64,000 nucleotides of DNA, from the NCBI RefSeq assembly GCF_001571265.1, contig NZ_BCTL01000014.1, positions 1 to 64,000 on the forward strand. Reading direction: 5' to 3'. The notes under the pieces are model-generated. The model was given only the letters and a program-made list of their open reading frames with translations. It did no database searches and was not told where the DNA came from. This document shows, piece by piece, positions 32,386 through 42,662 of this stretch. This DNA is from Cedecea neteri NBRC 105707 = ATCC 33855. GTDB lineage: Bacteria > Pseudomonadota > Gammaproteobacteria > Enterobacterales > Enterobacteriaceae. A program made the position numbers and the translations under genes. Every line of letters starts with the position of its first letter. The first letter of the stretch is position 1.

Positions 32386-33095
32386 TATAAATTCTCCGTT
32401 TGGGTTAACCGCGTAAGATAGAAAGCCGCCAGGGCAAGGTCTTCAGGGCGAGTCACCTTGATATTATCCGCCCGGGCGCTAATCAGTTCTGGATGAAAGC
32501 CGCAATATTCCAGGGCCGAGGCTTCATCGGTGATGGTGGCACCTTCATCCAGCGCGCGCAGCAGGCAGCTGCGCAAAAGTTCGAGTGGGAAAAGCTGCGG
32601 CGTCAGGGCATGCCAGAGATCTTCACGATCAACCGTATGGGCAATCAGCCCTTTGCCAGGCTCGCCCCGCTTCATGGTGTCGCGAACCGGCGCCGCCAGA
32701 ATGCCGCCGACTTTGCTGGTGGCGGTTATCGCCAGCAGGTTATTCAGATCATCCCGATGCAGGCAAGGGCGTGCGGCATCATGCACCAGCACCCATTCAG
32801 CATCACCTGCGGCCTGAAGGCCAGCAAGGACGGAATCTGCGCGCTGCTTGCCACCAGTCACCACGGTAACGCGAGGATGGGTCGCCAGCGGCAAAGAGGA
32901 AAAATACGTGTCGTTGGGGCTGAGAGCCACGATCGCCCGGCCCACACGCGGATGCGACATCAGGCTGGCCACCGCGTGTTCGAGAATTGTTTTGTCGCCG
33001 ATGTGTAGGTACTGCTTAGGACATTCCGTTTGCATACGGCTGCCGATACCGGCGGCCGGTACCACGGCAATTACGTCCGGGGAGGAGTCTGCCAT
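32385..33095 (-). CDS. ispD: 2-C-methyl-D-erythritol 4-phosphate cytidylyltransferase
   Basis: Third step of the MEP pathway, joining CTP to methylerythritol phosphate. 236 residues from the ATG at 33095 ([16 protein letters not shown]); an in-frame start three codons earlier is possible. The nucleotide-binding motif [10 protein letters not shown] is near residue 11, with [10 protein letters not shown] near 103. It lies between ftsB and ispF in the standard enterobacterial order. Confidence 0.96.
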   Translation of the reverse strand: MADSSPDVIAVVPAAGIGSRMQTECPKQYLHIGDKTILEHAVASLMSHPRVGRAIVALSPNDTYFSSLPLATHPRVTVVTGGKQRADSVLAGLQAAGDAEWVLVHDAARPCLHRDDLNNLLAITATSKVGGILAAPVRDTMKRGEPGKGLIAHTVDREDLWHALTPQLFPLELLRSCLLRALDEGATITDEASALEYCGFHPELISARADNIKVTRPEDLALAAFYLTRLTQTENL

Positions 33096-33114
33096 GCCTT
33101 TCACTTATGCTGAG

Positions 33115-33441
33115 TTATCGATTATTTTGCCCGGTGTTGGAGGTATTACCGTTGGCTGCGCGTTTGGAGGCATCCGGCACCAGGCGATAGAAAGTCTCCC
33201 CTGGTTTGGTCATGCTGAGTTCGTTGCGAGCGCGCTCTTCAATCGCTTCCTGGCCGCCGTTGAGGTCGTCAATTTCGGCAAAAAGCTGATCGTTGCGAGA
33301 TTTTAGTTTGGCATTGGTTGCCTGCTGCGCAGCGACATCTTCGCTGACGCGCGTGTAATCGTGTACGCCGTTTTTTCCGAACCACAGCGAATACTGAAGC
33401 CAGACCAGCAAGGCCAGCAACAGCAGCGTTAGTTTACCCAT
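33115..33441 (-). CDS. ftsB: cell division protein FtsB
   Basis: Bitopic divisome protein that forms the FtsQLB complex and helps to activate septal peptidoglycan synthesis. 108 residues from the ATG at 33441 ([25 protein letters not shown]). One N-terminal membrane helix is followed by a coiled coil (about 30-65) and the conserved [20 protein letters not shown]. The longer frame lacks similarity. Slightly longer C-terminal tail than E. coli (103). Confidence 0.96.
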   Translation of the reverse strand: MGKLTLLLLALLVWLQYSLWFGKNGVHDYTRVSEDVAAQQATNAKLKSRNDQLFAEIDDLNGGQEAIEERARNELSMTKPGETFYRLVPDASKRAANGNTSNTGQNNR

Positions 33442-33626
33442 CCTGCCCCCTGAAAAACGGCACAATCATCCCACAACTTTTTCGTCGACTCCACTGCGGC
33501 AAGCGACCCTGCGCGCCAAATCGCGCCAGAATTTACCACATAACGCGAATTCATGCGCGATTGCAGCAAGTTTAGCTTAACGTTGCCCATAAATAGTCTG
33601 TTACGGTTTGACGCAGTTCGGCACGG

Positions 33627-33950
33627 CTACCCCATTAGCCACATGAAGAGCACGCCGAACATCAGCGCCACGGAGAGCAGCGTAGCCACACAGCTAAACA
33701 GCAGCTTGCCACGCAAAATGGAGTGCAAAGCAATACCCACCACCACCGCGACAGGCATCAGCGCCAGGAAGAATGGCCAGGTGTAGAGGAAGAAAAAGAG
33801 CGTGTTGGGGCCATAGACCAAAAAGGGAATGCCTAGCGCCAGCAGCCACGACAAAAAGCCGATAAACGCCCCGGGCAATGACCAGGTGGTTTCCTCGACC
33901 GTCGGGCTGGGTTCAGCCGGTGATATAACGATATTCGTGCTGTTGCGCAT
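33627..33950 (-). CDS. ygbE: DUF3561 inner-membrane protein YgbE
   Basis: 107 residues from the ATG at 33950 (MRNSTNIVIS), the E. coli length. After a polar N-terminus come three hydrophobic stretches (LPGAFIGFLSWLLALGIPFLVYG, FFLYTWPFFLALMPVAVVVGIAL, TLLSVALMFGVLFMWLMG, shown in parts). Function is unknown. It lies between cysC and ftsB as in E. coli. Start codons further upstream lack family similarity. Confidence 0.9.
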   Translation of the reverse strand: MRNSTNIVISPAEPSPTVEETTWSLPGAFIGFLSWLLALGIPFLVYGPNTLFFFLYTWPFFLALMPVAVVVGIALHSILRGKLLFSCVATLLSVALMFGVLFMWLMG

Positions 33951-34000
33951 AACTGATTTCATAACCCTGATGGCCGGAAGCGTTGTGCTTCCGGGCGTCT

Positions 34001-34606
34001 TCAGCAATTGATGATATCGTCGCGACGCAGCAGGTCTAATATTTGGGCCACTAAATTTGTTACTAATTGTTCGCCGTCTAAGTGTATTTCCGCCTGCAGC
34101 GGCGCCTCATACGCCGAATCAATACCGGTAAAATTCTTCAGCTCTCCGGCTCTGGCCTTCTTGTAAAGCCCTTTAGGATCGCGCGCTTCGCAAATCGCCA
34201 GCGGCGTGTCCACAAACACTTCGTAGAAGCGCCCTTCTCCAGCTCGCTCACGCACCATTTGCCTTTCAGCCCGGTGCGGAGAGATAAAAGCGCTGAGCAC
34301 GACAAGGCCTGCATCCACCATCAGGCCAGCCACTTCTCCGACTCGCCGGATGTTCTCTTTGCGGTCCCCATCGCTAAAGCCCAGGTCGCTGCACAATCCG
34401 TGGCGTACGTTGTCGCCGTCAAGCAAATACGTGCTTACGCCAAGTTTATGCAGTTCCTGCTCAAGCGCGCCGGCCACGGTTGATTTCCCGGAGCCGGACA
34501 AGCCTGTGAACCACAGCACCGCCCCGCGGTGTTTGTGCAATGCTTCACGCTGCTCGCGCGTAACGGGGTGAGCATGCCAGACCACGTTTTCATCATGGTC
34601 GGCCAT
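34001..34606 (-). CDS. cysC: adenylyl-sulfate kinase
   Basis: Phosphorylates APS to PAPS in sulfate assimilation. 201 residues. Walker A is GLSGSGKST near residue 36, followed by [16 protein letters not shown] and the [13 protein letters not shown] segment. Its start shares one base with the cysN stop. Last gene of cysDNC. Confidence 0.97.
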   Translation of the reverse strand: MADHDENVVWHAHPVTREQREALHKHRGAVLWFTGLSGSGKSTVAGALEQELHKLGVSTYLLDGDNVRHGLCSDLGFSDGDRKENIRRVGEVAGLMVDAGLVVLSAFISPHRAERQMVRERAGEGRFYEVFVDTPLAICEARDPKGLYKKARAGELKNFTGIDSAYEAPLQAEIHLDGEQLVTNLVAQILDLLRRDDIINC

Positions 34607-36033
34607 TATTTGCCTCCCAGCAGGTCACGCGCGCCCCAGTGTGGGAAGTGACGGCGCACCAGGGCGTTAAGCTCAAGTTCAAACGCACCGTATGCCGAAG
34701 GTTCCTGATAAACGTCCGCCTGTGGCTCGCGCACCATACCAGCGCCGACGGTCACGTTGCTCAGACGGTCGATCAAAATCAGCCCGCCGGTCACCGGGTT
34801 GGACTGATATTTATCGAGCACCAGCGGCTCATCAAAGGTCAAATCCACCAGCCCAATGCCGTTCAGCGGCAGGTTTTCCACCACGCGCTGAGTCAGCGAG
34901 TTAATCTCGACCTGGTACTGAATGTTGTCGACCCGCGCGCGCGTTTTCTTCCCGGCAATTTTGATATCAAAGCTCTGGCCCGGTACCAGCGGCTGCTCCG
35001 CCATCCAGACGACATCCACTTTAGCGCTCTGCACTGCAGCCAGCGATTCCGTCGCCTCCACCAGCAGGTCGCCCCGGCTGATGTCGATTTCATCTTTCAG
35101 CACCAGGGTGATGGCTTCCCCCGCGCCGGCTTGTTGCAAATCTCCATCAAAAGTCACGATTCTGGCAATGCTGGATTCCACGCCAGATGGCAGCACTTTG
35201 ACGCGCTGGCCTACGCTCACGGTGCCCGAAGCGAGCGTCCCCGCATAGCCACGGAAGTCCAGATTGGGACGGTTCACGTACTGCACCGGGAAGCGCATTG
35301 GCTGCTGCTCCACGCCGCGAATAATTTCTACCGTTTCCAGCACTTCGAGCAGTGTCGGGCCGCTGTACCACGGCATTTGAGCGCTGGCGCTGGCGACGTT
35401 ATCCCCTTCCAGCGCGGAAAGCGGCACAAAACGAATATCCAGGTCCGCCGGCAGCTGCTGGGCGAAGGTCAGGTAATCCTGTTTGATCTGCTCAAAAGTC
35501 TGCTCGCTGAACGCCACCAGATCCATTTTGTTGATCGCCACTACCAGGTGTTTGATCCCCAACAGCGTAGAGATAAAGCTGTGTCGACGGGTTTGATCCA
35601 ACACGCCTTTACGGGCGTCGATCAGCAGGATCGCCAGGTCACAGGTTGATGCCCCGGTCGCCATATTGCGGGTGTACTGCTCGTGCCCCGGCGTGTCGGC
35701 AATAATAAATTTGCGCTTCTCGGTGGAGAAATAGCGATAGGCCACGTCGATGGTAATGCCCTGCTCGCGCTCGGCCTGCAGGCCGTCCACCAGCAACGCT
35801 AAGTCGAGTTTCTCGCCCTGAGTGCCGTGACGTTTGCTGTCGGTGTGCAGCGACGAGAGCTGATCTTCATAGATCTGGCGTGTGTCGTGCAGCAGGCGAC
35901 CAATCAACGTGCTTTTGCCATCATCGACGCTGCCGCAGGTCAAAAACCGCAGCAGGCTTTTGTGCTGCTGGGCGTGCAGGTAAGCTTCTACGCCGCCTTC
36001 GTCAGCGATTTGTTGTGCAATAGTGGTGTTCAT
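34606..36033 (-). CDS. cysN: sulfate adenylyltransferase subunit 1 (GTPase)
   Basis: GTP-hydrolysing subunit of ATP sulfurylase that drives APS formation with CysD. 475 residues, translation-factor fold. G1 is GSVDDGKST near residue 34, G3 is [12 protein letters not shown] near 113, and G4 is NKMD near 168; beta-barrel domains follow. Eleven bases separate it from cysD. Confidence 0.97.
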   Translation of the reverse strand: MNTTIAQQIADEGGVEAYLHAQQHKSLLRFLTCGSVDDGKSTLIGRLLHDTRQIYEDQLSSLHTDSKRHGTQGEKLDLALLVDGLQAEREQGITIDVAYRYFSTEKRKFIIADTPGHEQYTRNMATGASTCDLAILLIDARKGVLDQTRRHSFISTLLGIKHLVVAINKMDLVAFSEQTFEQIKQDYLTFAQQLPADLDIRFVPLSALEGDNVASASAQMPWYSGPTLLEVLETVEIIRGVEQQPMRFPVQYVNRPNLDFRGYAGTLASGTVSVGQRVKVLPSGVESSIARIVTFDGDLQQAGAGEAITLVLKDEIDISRGDLLVEATESLAAVQSAKVDVVWMAEQPLVPGQSFDIKIAGKKTRARVDNIQYQVEINSLTQRVVENLPLNGIGLVDLTFDEPLVLDKYQSNPVTGGLILIDRLSNVTVGAGMVREPQADVYQEPSAYGAFELELNALVRRHFPHWGARDLLGGK

Positions 36034-36044
36034 CTGGCGGCTCC

Positions 36045-36953
36045 TTAGAAATAACCCTGGCGTTTTTTCAGCTCCATAGAGCCGGCCTGGTCGCGGTCAA
36101 TCATGCGTCCCTGGCGTTCACTGGTGGTGGAAACCAGCATCTCTTCGATGATCTCCGGCAGCGTCTGCGCGGTAGATTCCACCGCACCGGTCAGCGGCCA
36201 GCAGCCCAGGGTACGGAAGCGCACCATACGTTGTTCAATCACTTCGCCCGGCTGCAGATCGATACGATCGTCGTCAATCATCATTAGCATGCCGTCACGT
36301 TCCAGCACTGGGCGCGGAGCCGCAAGATATAGCGGAACGATGTCGATATTTTCCAGGTAGATGTACTGCCAGATATCCAGCTCGGTCCAGTTAGACAGCG
36401 GGAACACGCGAATGCTTTCGCCTTTATTTATCTGGCCGTTGTAGTTATGCCACAGCTCAGGCCGCTGGTTTTTTGGGTCCCAGCGGTGGAAGCGATCGCG
36501 GAAAGAGTAAATACGTTCCTTCGCACGAGATTTCTCTTCGTCGCGGCGCGCACCGCCAAAGGCTGCGTCAAAACCGTATTTATTCAGCGCCTGCTTAAGG
36601 CCTTCGGTTTTCATGATATCGGTATGTTTAGCGCTGCCGTGAACGAACGGGTTAATGCCCATTGCTACGCCTTCAGGGTTGCGGTGCACGATAAGATCGC
36701 AGCCGTAGGCTTTCGCCGTGCGGTCACGGAATTCGTACATTTCACGGAATTTCCAGCCGGTATCAACGTGCAGCAGCGGGAACGGCAGCGTACCTGGGTA
36801 GAAAGCTTTACGGGCCAAATGCAGCATGACCGAAGAGTCTTTCCCAATGGAATACATCATCACCGGATTAGAAAATTCGGCAGCGACCTCACGGATAATA
36901 TGGATGCTTTCAGCCTCCAGTTGCCGCAAGTGAGTGAGTCGTTTTTGGTCCAT
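36045..36953 (-). CDS. cysD: sulfate adenylyltransferase subunit 2
   Basis: ATP-pyrophosphatase-type catalytic subunit of ATP sulfurylase. 302 residues. The PP-loop SIGKDSSVM is near residue 36. First gene of cysDNC. The 278 bases upstream to iap include a TATAGT-like -10 for this operon near 37020 and should carry CysB sites, which I could not place with certainty. Confidence 0.97.
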   Translation of the reverse strand: MDQKRLTHLRQLEAESIHIIREVAAEFSNPVMMYSIGKDSSVMLHLARKAFYPGTLPFPLLHVDTGWKFREMYEFRDRTAKAYGCDLIVHRNPEGVAMGINPFVHGSAKHTDIMKTEGLKQALNKYGFDAAFGGARRDEEKSRAKERIYSFRDRFHRWDPKNQRPELWHNYNGQINKGESIRVFPLSNWTELDIWQYIYLENIDIVPLYLAAPRPVLERDGMLMMIDDDRIDLQPGEVIEQRMVRFRTLGCWPLTGAVESTAQTLPEIIEEMLVSTTSERQGRMIDRDQAGSMELKKRQGYF

Positions 36954-37231
36954 AACCTTCCCTTAAGCAGATACGCCGCGGCCGTTCATCGCAGCCGCTT
37001 GAGATTTAATCTAAGGGGACTATAAGTCTTGGGCTTATTTGTTATGAAATTACGAATTGGAATGACTAGTTCCCGAAAAGAATAACGCCACGGCAAAGCT
37101 AACAACAAAATGTGCTTAACCTGTCGTTTTTTCGCGGGTTTAAGAGCAAATGAAATTGTTTAACCTGGCTCACAGTTTCATACTAACGGCGCTTAAAGCT
37201 TCCGACTAATAAAGATGAATAAGGACGTACT

Positions 37232-38272
37232 ATGTTTTCCGCATTGCGCCGCTCGGTGATTTGCCTGGCGCTGGGCGCGTGCTTTAGCTTTCCCGCAGGG
37301 GCGAAGGTCACGCAGCAAGGCGACATTGCCGACCAGCAAACCCGCCACATCGCGACTTATTTTCCCGGCCGAATGACCGGCAGTCCTGCCGAAATGCTGG
37401 CCGCAGACTATATTCAGCAACAGTTTAAAAGCTGGGGATACCAGAGCGATATTCGCCAGTTTAATACTCGCTATATCTACACCACGAAAGCGGGCCATCA
37501 GACCTGGCATAACGTCACCACCAGCAGCGTGATTGCCGCCCGTGAAGGTAAACAGCCGCAGCAAATTATTATCATGGCGCATCTGGACACCTATACGCCG
37601 CTCAATGATAAAGACGTGGACAATAATCTCGGCGGCCTGACGCTACAGGGCGTGGACGATAATGCTTCCGGCCTTGGCGTCATGCTGGAGCTGGCGGAGC
37701 GCCTGAAAGATATTCCTACCCGCTACGGCATCCACTTTATTGCTACCAGCGGAGAAGAAATTGGCTCCCTGGGCGCGAAAAACATTCTGGAGCGCATGAG
37801 CAAAGAAGAGCAGGCCAACACGCTGCTGGTGATCAATCTGGACAGCCTGATCGTGGGCGATAAGCTTTATTTCAATAGCGGCGTATCAACGCCTGCGGCC
37901 GTGCGCAAACTGACCCGCGACCGCGCGCTTACGCTTGCCCATCGTGCCGGGATTCAGGCCACCAGCAATCCGGGGCTGAATACGAAATACCCGAAAGGCA
38001 CCGGCTGCTGTGGCGATGCTGAACCGTTTGATAAAGCCGGGATCCCGGTGCTATCCGTGGAAGCCACCAACTGGGCACTTGGGGCAAAAGACGGTTATCA
38101 GCAGCGCAGTAAAAACAAGGCATTTCCAAACGGCACCAGCTGGCATAACGCCACGCTCGATAACCTTGAGTATCTGGATAAGGCACTGCCGGGGAGAATT
38201 AAGCGCCGCAGCCATGACACGGTGCGTATACTGCTCCCGCTGGTGAAAGAGTTGGCGAAGGCCGGGAAGTGA
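37232..38272 (+). CDS. iap: alkaline phosphatase isozyme conversion aminopeptidase
   Basis: Periplasmic M28-family aminopeptidase that trims the N-terminal Arg of alkaline phosphatase. 346 residues. A signal peptide covers about residues 1-24 (ending FSFPAGA). Zinc ligands are in MAHLDTYTPL, GVDDNASGLG and SGEEIGSLGA, with further conserved residues in the C-terminal HNATLDN. In E. coli the CRISPR-Cas locus follows; here a terminator and a GH9 gene follow. Confidence 0.95.
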   Translation: MFSALRRSVICLALGACFSFPAGAKVTQQGDIADQQTRHIATYFPGRMTGSPAEMLAADYIQQQFKSWGYQSDIRQFNTRYIYTTKAGHQTWHNVTTSSVIAAREGKQPQQIIIMAHLDTYTPLNDKDVDNNLGGLTLQGVDDNASGLGVMLELAERLKDIPTRYGIHFIATSGEEIGSLGAKNILERMSKEEQANTLLVINLDSLIVGDKLYFNSGVSTPAAVRKLTRDRALTLAHRAGIQATSNPGLNTKYPKGTGCCGDAEPFDKAGIPVLSVEATNWALGAKDGYQQRSKNKAFPNGTSWHNATLDNLEYLDKALPGRIKRRSHDTVRILLPLVKELAKAGK

Positions 38273-38278
38273 TCGGGC

Positions 38279-38302
38279 AGGAGCGGCTATAGCACCGCTC
38301 CT
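38279..38302. terminator. terminator between iap and the GH9 gene
   Basis: An 8-bp perfect stem AGGAGCGG/CCGCTCCT with loop CTATAGCA lies between convergent genes, followed by CCTTATTTATT on the plus strand. Confidence 0.75.
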
Positions 38303-38311
38303 CCTTATTTA

Positions 38312-40156
38312 TTACTGCTGTACCGGCAGACTCACGGCATACAGGTACCACGCTGAATGAGGCAGCCAGCCCTCGGCCCAGCGCCAGTCGTCATCTTTCC
38401 CGGTGACCGCATAACCCTGGTCAAACGCGATCCCGTCTACGTTCTGCTGCGGATCGGCGGTAATGCCGTTCACAATCCCGCCAGGCAAGGTCGTATAGCG
38501 CCAGGAATTGAAGAACAGATAGCTGATGTGGCGGTAGCCGCTGCCGGTCAGCATGCTGACATCAAACGGGTTTCTACCGAGGATCCAGTCCAACTGGTTC
38601 CAGGCGTAGGCGTTAAGCCGATGGGTAAAATTGGCATCGTCGGCGAACAGCGGCATCGCCTGCCGGGCCGCCGCCGCAAGCGACGCTATACGGGCGTTTT
38701 CCCCCTGCCACCAGGGCGCTGCTTCCGTATCATGCGGGAAGAAGAAGCTAGTGCGCTTTGTCCCGTCCTTCAGTTGGACCAGCTGACGCGCATAGCCAAA
38801 CGGGTTATTAACATCAGCGGTGGTGGTCAGTTCAAAATCGAGTGCCTGTTTTACCGAGGAGAGAATATCCGCTCGCTGATTGTCAGGCGCAACGGCGTGA
38901 TATTCCAGTAGCGCGATAACCGGCAGCCCGGCATCTGAAGGGTGGAAATAAGGCCGGCTGGCGTCATCTGCACGCCAGTAATGTTTCCACTGGCCTTCCG
39001 AAATCTGGCGGGCCATCAGGCTTTTTGCCCGCAGGGAAGCCACCTCCAGGTAATGTGATTGCTTAGTCGCTTTATACAGGTCGGTGGCGGCCAGCAGGAC
39101 GTTATAGTCATCGACGATATTCTCTTTGCCGTCGTTCACCATCTTCAGGTTATTTTTCTCAAGGAAGGCAAAAGCCTCTTTCGCTGTCTGAAGATATTGC
39201 GCGCGGGTAAACTGCCCGTCCTCATCCTGAGTGCTGGCGAGCGCCAGCGCAGCAATCGACATCCCAGCGCCTGAACGGAAGCTCGCCTGATAAGCCAGCC
39301 GCCCAACCGCCGACTCTTCGACAATGGTGGAGTCAGACTCTTTTTCTTTAATTTGCGTGCGCCAGTTCGGGTTCGCGACCACGCGGTCCTGCGCCAGCTT
39401 GTCTTTACCCGGCGATGATATCGCCTGCAGGAAGGATTCCCCCGGCTGCTTCATACGCACCAGAAAATCTGCGCCATAAAGACCTTCATCGAGCATACGG
39501 CGACGGTACTCGGAGAAATTGACGTCGTTACGCGCGCCCAGGCGCTGGTAGCTTTGCAGCAGGCTCCAGGCCACCAAAGGGGCTTGTTGAGGGTTAAACC
39601 AGGAAGTTAAATTCTGATGGGAAAGGTGAACGCCATAGTCGCCGGTCGCGTCATACCAGCCGCCGTGCACATCCACCGTGCCTTTCTCCCCCCACGGTTT
39701 CGGCAGTTTGCGATCGGCCTTGTCAAAAAGCCCCGTTACGCGCTGGCTTTTGAAATAAGCAATCACATCGGAGAGCGTGTAGCGTTCAAGCAAATCTTTA
39801 TTAATGATAAACGGCCCAGAACGCACATCGCCGTCGCTGCTGACCACCTTGACCACATAACGCCCGGCTTTATGCCAGCCGCTAAAATCGGCCTGATAAA
39901 AAGTACGATTCTCCCAGCTCGGGACGCTTCCCTGCCCGACTAATTCACCGCTATACACCACTTTGTTGCTTTCGCTATCCAGCAGCTCAAATTGGTCGCC
40001 AGCGTTAAATTTCGCGCCATCGCTTAATTGAATAACGGCGGATTTGGGTCCATTGAGGTCGTAGCCAACCTGGTTAATTAACACATGCGTTTCTGCATGG
40101 ACGAAAAGCGCGCAGCACGAAAGCGCCAGCCCGAGGCCTGCCTGTCGAATCAACAT
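38312..40156 (-). CDS. glycoside hydrolase family 9 enzyme
   Basis: A 614-residue secreted enzyme with signal peptide (cut after about FVHA, residue 21). An N-terminal Ig-like cellulase domain (HVLINQVGYDLNGPKSAV) precedes the GH9 (alpha/alpha)6 domain from about residue 130. Catalytic motifs are VHGGWYDATGDYG near 163 (Asp pair) and a C-terminal DDWRWAEGWLPHSAWY with the acid Glu; LGRNPFDVSMLTG is the usual linker. GH9 members of this two-domain layout in vibrios act on glucosamine or cellobiose oligomers rather than polymeric cellulose. It is 24 bases downstream of a ChiP-like porin, so an oligosaccharide of glucosamine/chitin or beta-glucan type is likely. Confidence 0.85.
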   Translation of the reverse strand: MLIRQAGLGLALSCCALFVHAETHVLINQVGYDLNGPKSAVIQLSDGAKFNAGDQFELLDSESNKVVYSGELVGQGSVPSWENRTFYQADFSGWHKAGRYVVKVVSSDGDVRSGPFIINKDLLERYTLSDVIAYFKSQRVTGLFDKADRKLPKPWGEKGTVDVHGGWYDATGDYGVHLSHQNLTSWFNPQQAPLVAWSLLQSYQRLGARNDVNFSEYRRRMLDEGLYGADFLVRMKQPGESFLQAISSPGKDKLAQDRVVANPNWRTQIKEKESDSTIVEESAVGRLAYQASFRSGAGMSIAALALASTQDEDGQFTRAQYLQTAKEAFAFLEKNNLKMVNDGKENIVDDYNVLLAATDLYKATKQSHYLEVASLRAKSLMARQISEGQWKHYWRADDASRPYFHPSDAGLPVIALLEYHAVAPDNQRADILSSVKQALDFELTTTADVNNPFGYARQLVQLKDGTKRTSFFFPHDTEAAPWWQGENARIASLAAAARQAMPLFADDANFTHRLNAYAWNQLDWILGRNPFDVSMLTGSGYRHISYLFFNSWRYTTLPGGIVNGITADPQQNVDGIAFDQGYAVTGKDDDWRWAEGWLPHSAWYLYAVSLPVQQ

Positions 40157-40180
40157 TATTTTTCCTTAGCGTGGGTCGCG

Positions 40181-41572
40181 TTAAATAATTGAGAACGGAG
40201 CAATCATCATGAATTTGATATCCTTTTCATCCTGGAAAACGTTGGCATAGCCGCCGCTCCAGTCAGGATTGTCGGAATGGTTGTTGTAGCGGGTGTAATG
40301 CAGCTTAAACATCACATCTTTCGCCCAGCCCTGCTGGACTTGCCAGACGAGATCCAGGTTCCAGGCGCTTTCTGTCAGACGCTGTCTGGCCGACCACTCT
40401 CCTCCCCGAGCCGGTTTGCCGTCCCAGCCCCAGGCCAGCGATGCCCCGGCGCTGATACCCGGATAAATGACGTCGCCTAAATCGACCATCGAGCCGAAAA
40501 ACACCGCCTTTTCACCGTCGGCGTTGTAGTCAGAACGGGCATCCCACCACATATCGATACGCCCCGCCGAGTTTGGGTAAATGGGCGTTGCGCTGACGGT
40601 GTAATATCCTTGCTTGCCCGGCGCATGGACCAGGCTCCCCTCTAACCGGAACTGCCAGCGTCCTCGCTGGTATTCAGCGGTAACGCCCTGCTGCCAGGCA
40701 AACTCGTCGTAGACATCATGGCGCCCGGTAGCATCATGCGAGCCGTAAAACTGCCAACTGGTTCTGAGCTGGTTATCTGCCTCACCAAGACGCCAGCCTA
40801 CTTTGGTAAAATACTTATCCAGGTAGCCCTGGGATTGACCAAAGGCCAGCTCCCAAATCACGCCATTTTTAAAATCAAATTTCCCGCCCAGCGAGTGCAA
40901 ATAAGGAATTTTCGTTTTCTTGTCTATTTCCTTAAAGTCATACATCTCGCGATACCACGGAGCTTTATATTTATTGGCCCAGAAATAAGAAAGTGAAAAT
41001 GTTCCCTGCTGCCCTAAATCATAAACTGCCCCCATTTCAACGCCCTGATAGGTTCCGGGTAAGAAGCCCCATTGGGTGGCTAATAAACCCTGCCCAATGG
41101 GCTGAATATAACCGGCTCTGAGCCAGTAATTGTCCTTTTTGAATTTGAGCGCGGCCAGATAAAGATCCACCGCATTAGCCTCTCCGGTTCCCCGGTCGCG
41201 CCACATGGATTTACCGTCGCTGAAGCTTATTTCGTTGGGATGTGCCGTGCTGCCTTCAAATAAATCCACCGTCGCGAATGCCCCAAGATCGCCCCCAACG
41301 GTTTCGTCATAAAAACCAGAGCTATAGTCCAGCCGGGCGGTTGTGGTGCTGTGGTGAAGGTTGGTCTGGTATTGCCCGTAATGCGGGCTGCCAGGATTCA
41401 TCTCTTTGCGTTCACGATGGCGCTGCCAGTAATAGAGCGAGCCCGTTAGCAGGCTGTCATCCACAAAACCCGCTGCCATCGCAGGCGCGACCGGAATGAC
41501 AGAAAACATGCCTGACAGCAGCAGGATGCATTTTGTGGCGTGCTTCTTTGTACAAAGAGGTAAAATAGACAT
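40181..41572 (-). CDS. ChiP/OprD-family outer-membrane porin
   Basis: A 463-residue beta-barrel precursor with a signal peptide (about residues 1-33, ending APAMA). The mature start GFVDDSLLTGSLYYWQRHRER, the PGTYQGVEMGAVYD segment and the C-terminal YANVFQDEKDIKFMMIAPFSII (in parts) closely resemble E. coli chitoporin ChiP. It would admit oligosaccharides for the GH9 enzyme encoded next. An operator-like palindrome lies about 135-160 bases upstream. Confidence 0.87.
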   Translation of the reverse strand: MSILPLCTKKHATKCILLLSGMFSVIPVAPAMAAGFVDDSLLTGSLYYWQRHRERKEMNPGSPHYGQYQTNLHHSTTTARLDYSSGFYDETVGGDLGAFATVDLFEGSTAHPNEISFSDGKSMWRDRGTGEANAVDLYLAALKFKKDNYWLRAGYIQPIGQGLLATQWGFLPGTYQGVEMGAVYDLGQQGTFSLSYFWANKYKAPWYREMYDFKEIDKKTKIPYLHSLGGKFDFKNGVIWELAFGQSQGYLDKYFTKVGWRLGEADNQLRTSWQFYGSHDATGRHDVYDEFAWQQGVTAEYQRGRWQFRLEGSLVHAPGKQGYYTVSATPIYPNSAGRIDMWWDARSDYNADGEKAVFFGSMVDLGDVIYPGISAGASLAWGWDGKPARGGEWSARQRLTESAWNLDLVWQVQQGWAKDVMFKLHYTRYNNHSDNPDWSGGYANVFQDEKDIKFMMIAPFSII

Positions 41573-41705
41573 TAATAATTCCCTAATATTAAGCCCTTTC
41601 CCGGCGGTATTTCCCGAGTCCGGATGCTTTCCCTGGTAATAAAATCATTCGCCTCATGGCCATTTTTTACTGGCCTGGACGTTTATTATTTCTCTTGAAT
41701 CATCC

Positions 41706-41729
41706 AAACCTGAAAACGTTTTCAGGTTT
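41706..41729. promoter_or_regulatory. 24-bp perfect palindrome, LacI/GalR-type operator
   Basis: Twelve bases on each side are exactly complementary, with core CCTGAAAACGTTTTCAGG. TGAAAACGTTTTCA fits the LacI/GalR-family operator pattern (central CG, TGAAA half-sites). It lies upstream of the porin-GH9 operon. No LacI-family regulator is encoded in the window. Confidence 0.7.
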
Positions 41730-41860
41730 TATGAAATTATCGCCTCAACAAAAAAATGATCAATATCCGATCGCAACTTTCTTTGTGATGAATAGCCCAT
41801 TTTGGGGAGCAAACTTGATGGGGAGTTTCATGCAGACGAGGTGTGGAAAGCAGAAAAGAA

Positions 41861-41886
41861 AAACGCGGGAACAAGACCCGCGCTTT
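41861..41886 (-). terminator. terminator of the cysJIH operon
   Basis: On the minus strand CGCGGG and CCCGCG pair around a 7-nt loop and are followed by TTTTTCTTTTC. It lies 22 bases after the cysH stop. Confidence 0.8.
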
Positions 41887-41907
41887 AAAAGAAGAGATTG
41901 AAGGACT

Positions 41908-42639
41908 TTATTCGTGCAAGCCGCACTCGCGCTTCAGGCCAAAGAAGCGGGTTTCTTCTTCTGCCATGCCCGGTTCCCACTTACGAGTGGTGTGGGTATC
42001 GCCGACGGAAAGATAGCCCTGATCCCACAGCGGATGATATTTCAGTCCGTGCTCGGTCAGGTACTGGTACACCGTGCGGTTATCCCAGTCGATGATCGGC
42101 AGAATTTTAAAGACTTCGCGCTGTACCGCCAGTACCGGCAAATGGGCACGGCTGCCGGATTGTTCACGACGCAGGCCGGCAAACCAGGTTTGTGCCTCCA
42201 GCGTTTTCAGCGCGCGGTTCATCGGTTCTACTTTGTTGATGTCGTTGTAGCGCTCAATACCTTCCACGCCCTGCTCCCAAAGTTTGCCGTAACGCGCTTC
42301 CTGCCATGCCGGGCTTTCGGTCGCACGAAACACCTGCAGGTTCAGCTTCAGCTTGTCGGTTAGTTCGTCGATAAACTGGTAGGTTTCCGGAAACAGATAG
42401 CCGGTATCGGTCAGGATCACCGGAATGTCGGGGCGCTGCTGCGTAACCAGATGCAGACACACGGCGGCCTGAATGCCGAAGCTGGACGAAAGCACAAATT
42501 CACCCGGCAGGTTTTCCAGCGCCCATGTCACGCGCTTCTGGGCGCTAAGTTTTTCCAGCTGAGCGTTAACTTCGGCGAGCGCCATGACGCGTTCGACCTT
42601 CGGTAATTCGTTCAGCGCGGTAAGATCGAGTACGGACAT
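41908..42639 (-). CDS. cysH: phosphoadenosine phosphosulfate reductase
   Basis: Reduces PAPS to sulfite with thioredoxin. 243 residues. The substrate loop [11 protein letters not shown] is near residue 51, and the catalytic cysteine is in the C-terminal KRECGLHE. It is the last gene of cysJIH but is separated from cysI by a repeat element of about 155 bp. Confidence 0.97.
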   Translation of the reverse strand: MSVLDLTALNELPKVERVMALAEVNAQLEKLSAQKRVTWALENLPGEFVLSSSFGIQAAVCLHLVTQQRPDIPVILTDTGYLFPETYQFIDELTDKLKLNLQVFRATESPAWQEARYGKLWEQGVEGIERYNDINKVEPMNRALKTLEAQTWFAGLRREQSGSRAHLPVLAVQREVFKILPIIDWDNRTVYQYLTEHGLKYHPLWDQGYLSVGDTHTTRKWEPGMAEEETRFFGLKRECGLHE

Positions 42640-42662
42640 ACGTGCCTCACTTAGTGATAAAT

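Larger units (their letters stand above)
41573..41907. other. porin/cysH intergenic region
   Basis: 335 bases without a supported gene. It contains the porin leader, the 24-bp palindrome at 41706-41729, and the cysJIH terminator at 41861-41886. Confidence 0.7.

Noticed and set aside
34639-35649. 336-residue frame antisense to cysN
   Set aside because: Mirror of a strongly conserved coding frame; no support for translation.
38273-38311. CRISPR array expected after iap
   Set aside because: There are no spaced direct repeats and no cas genes between iap and cysH; only a terminator hairpin.
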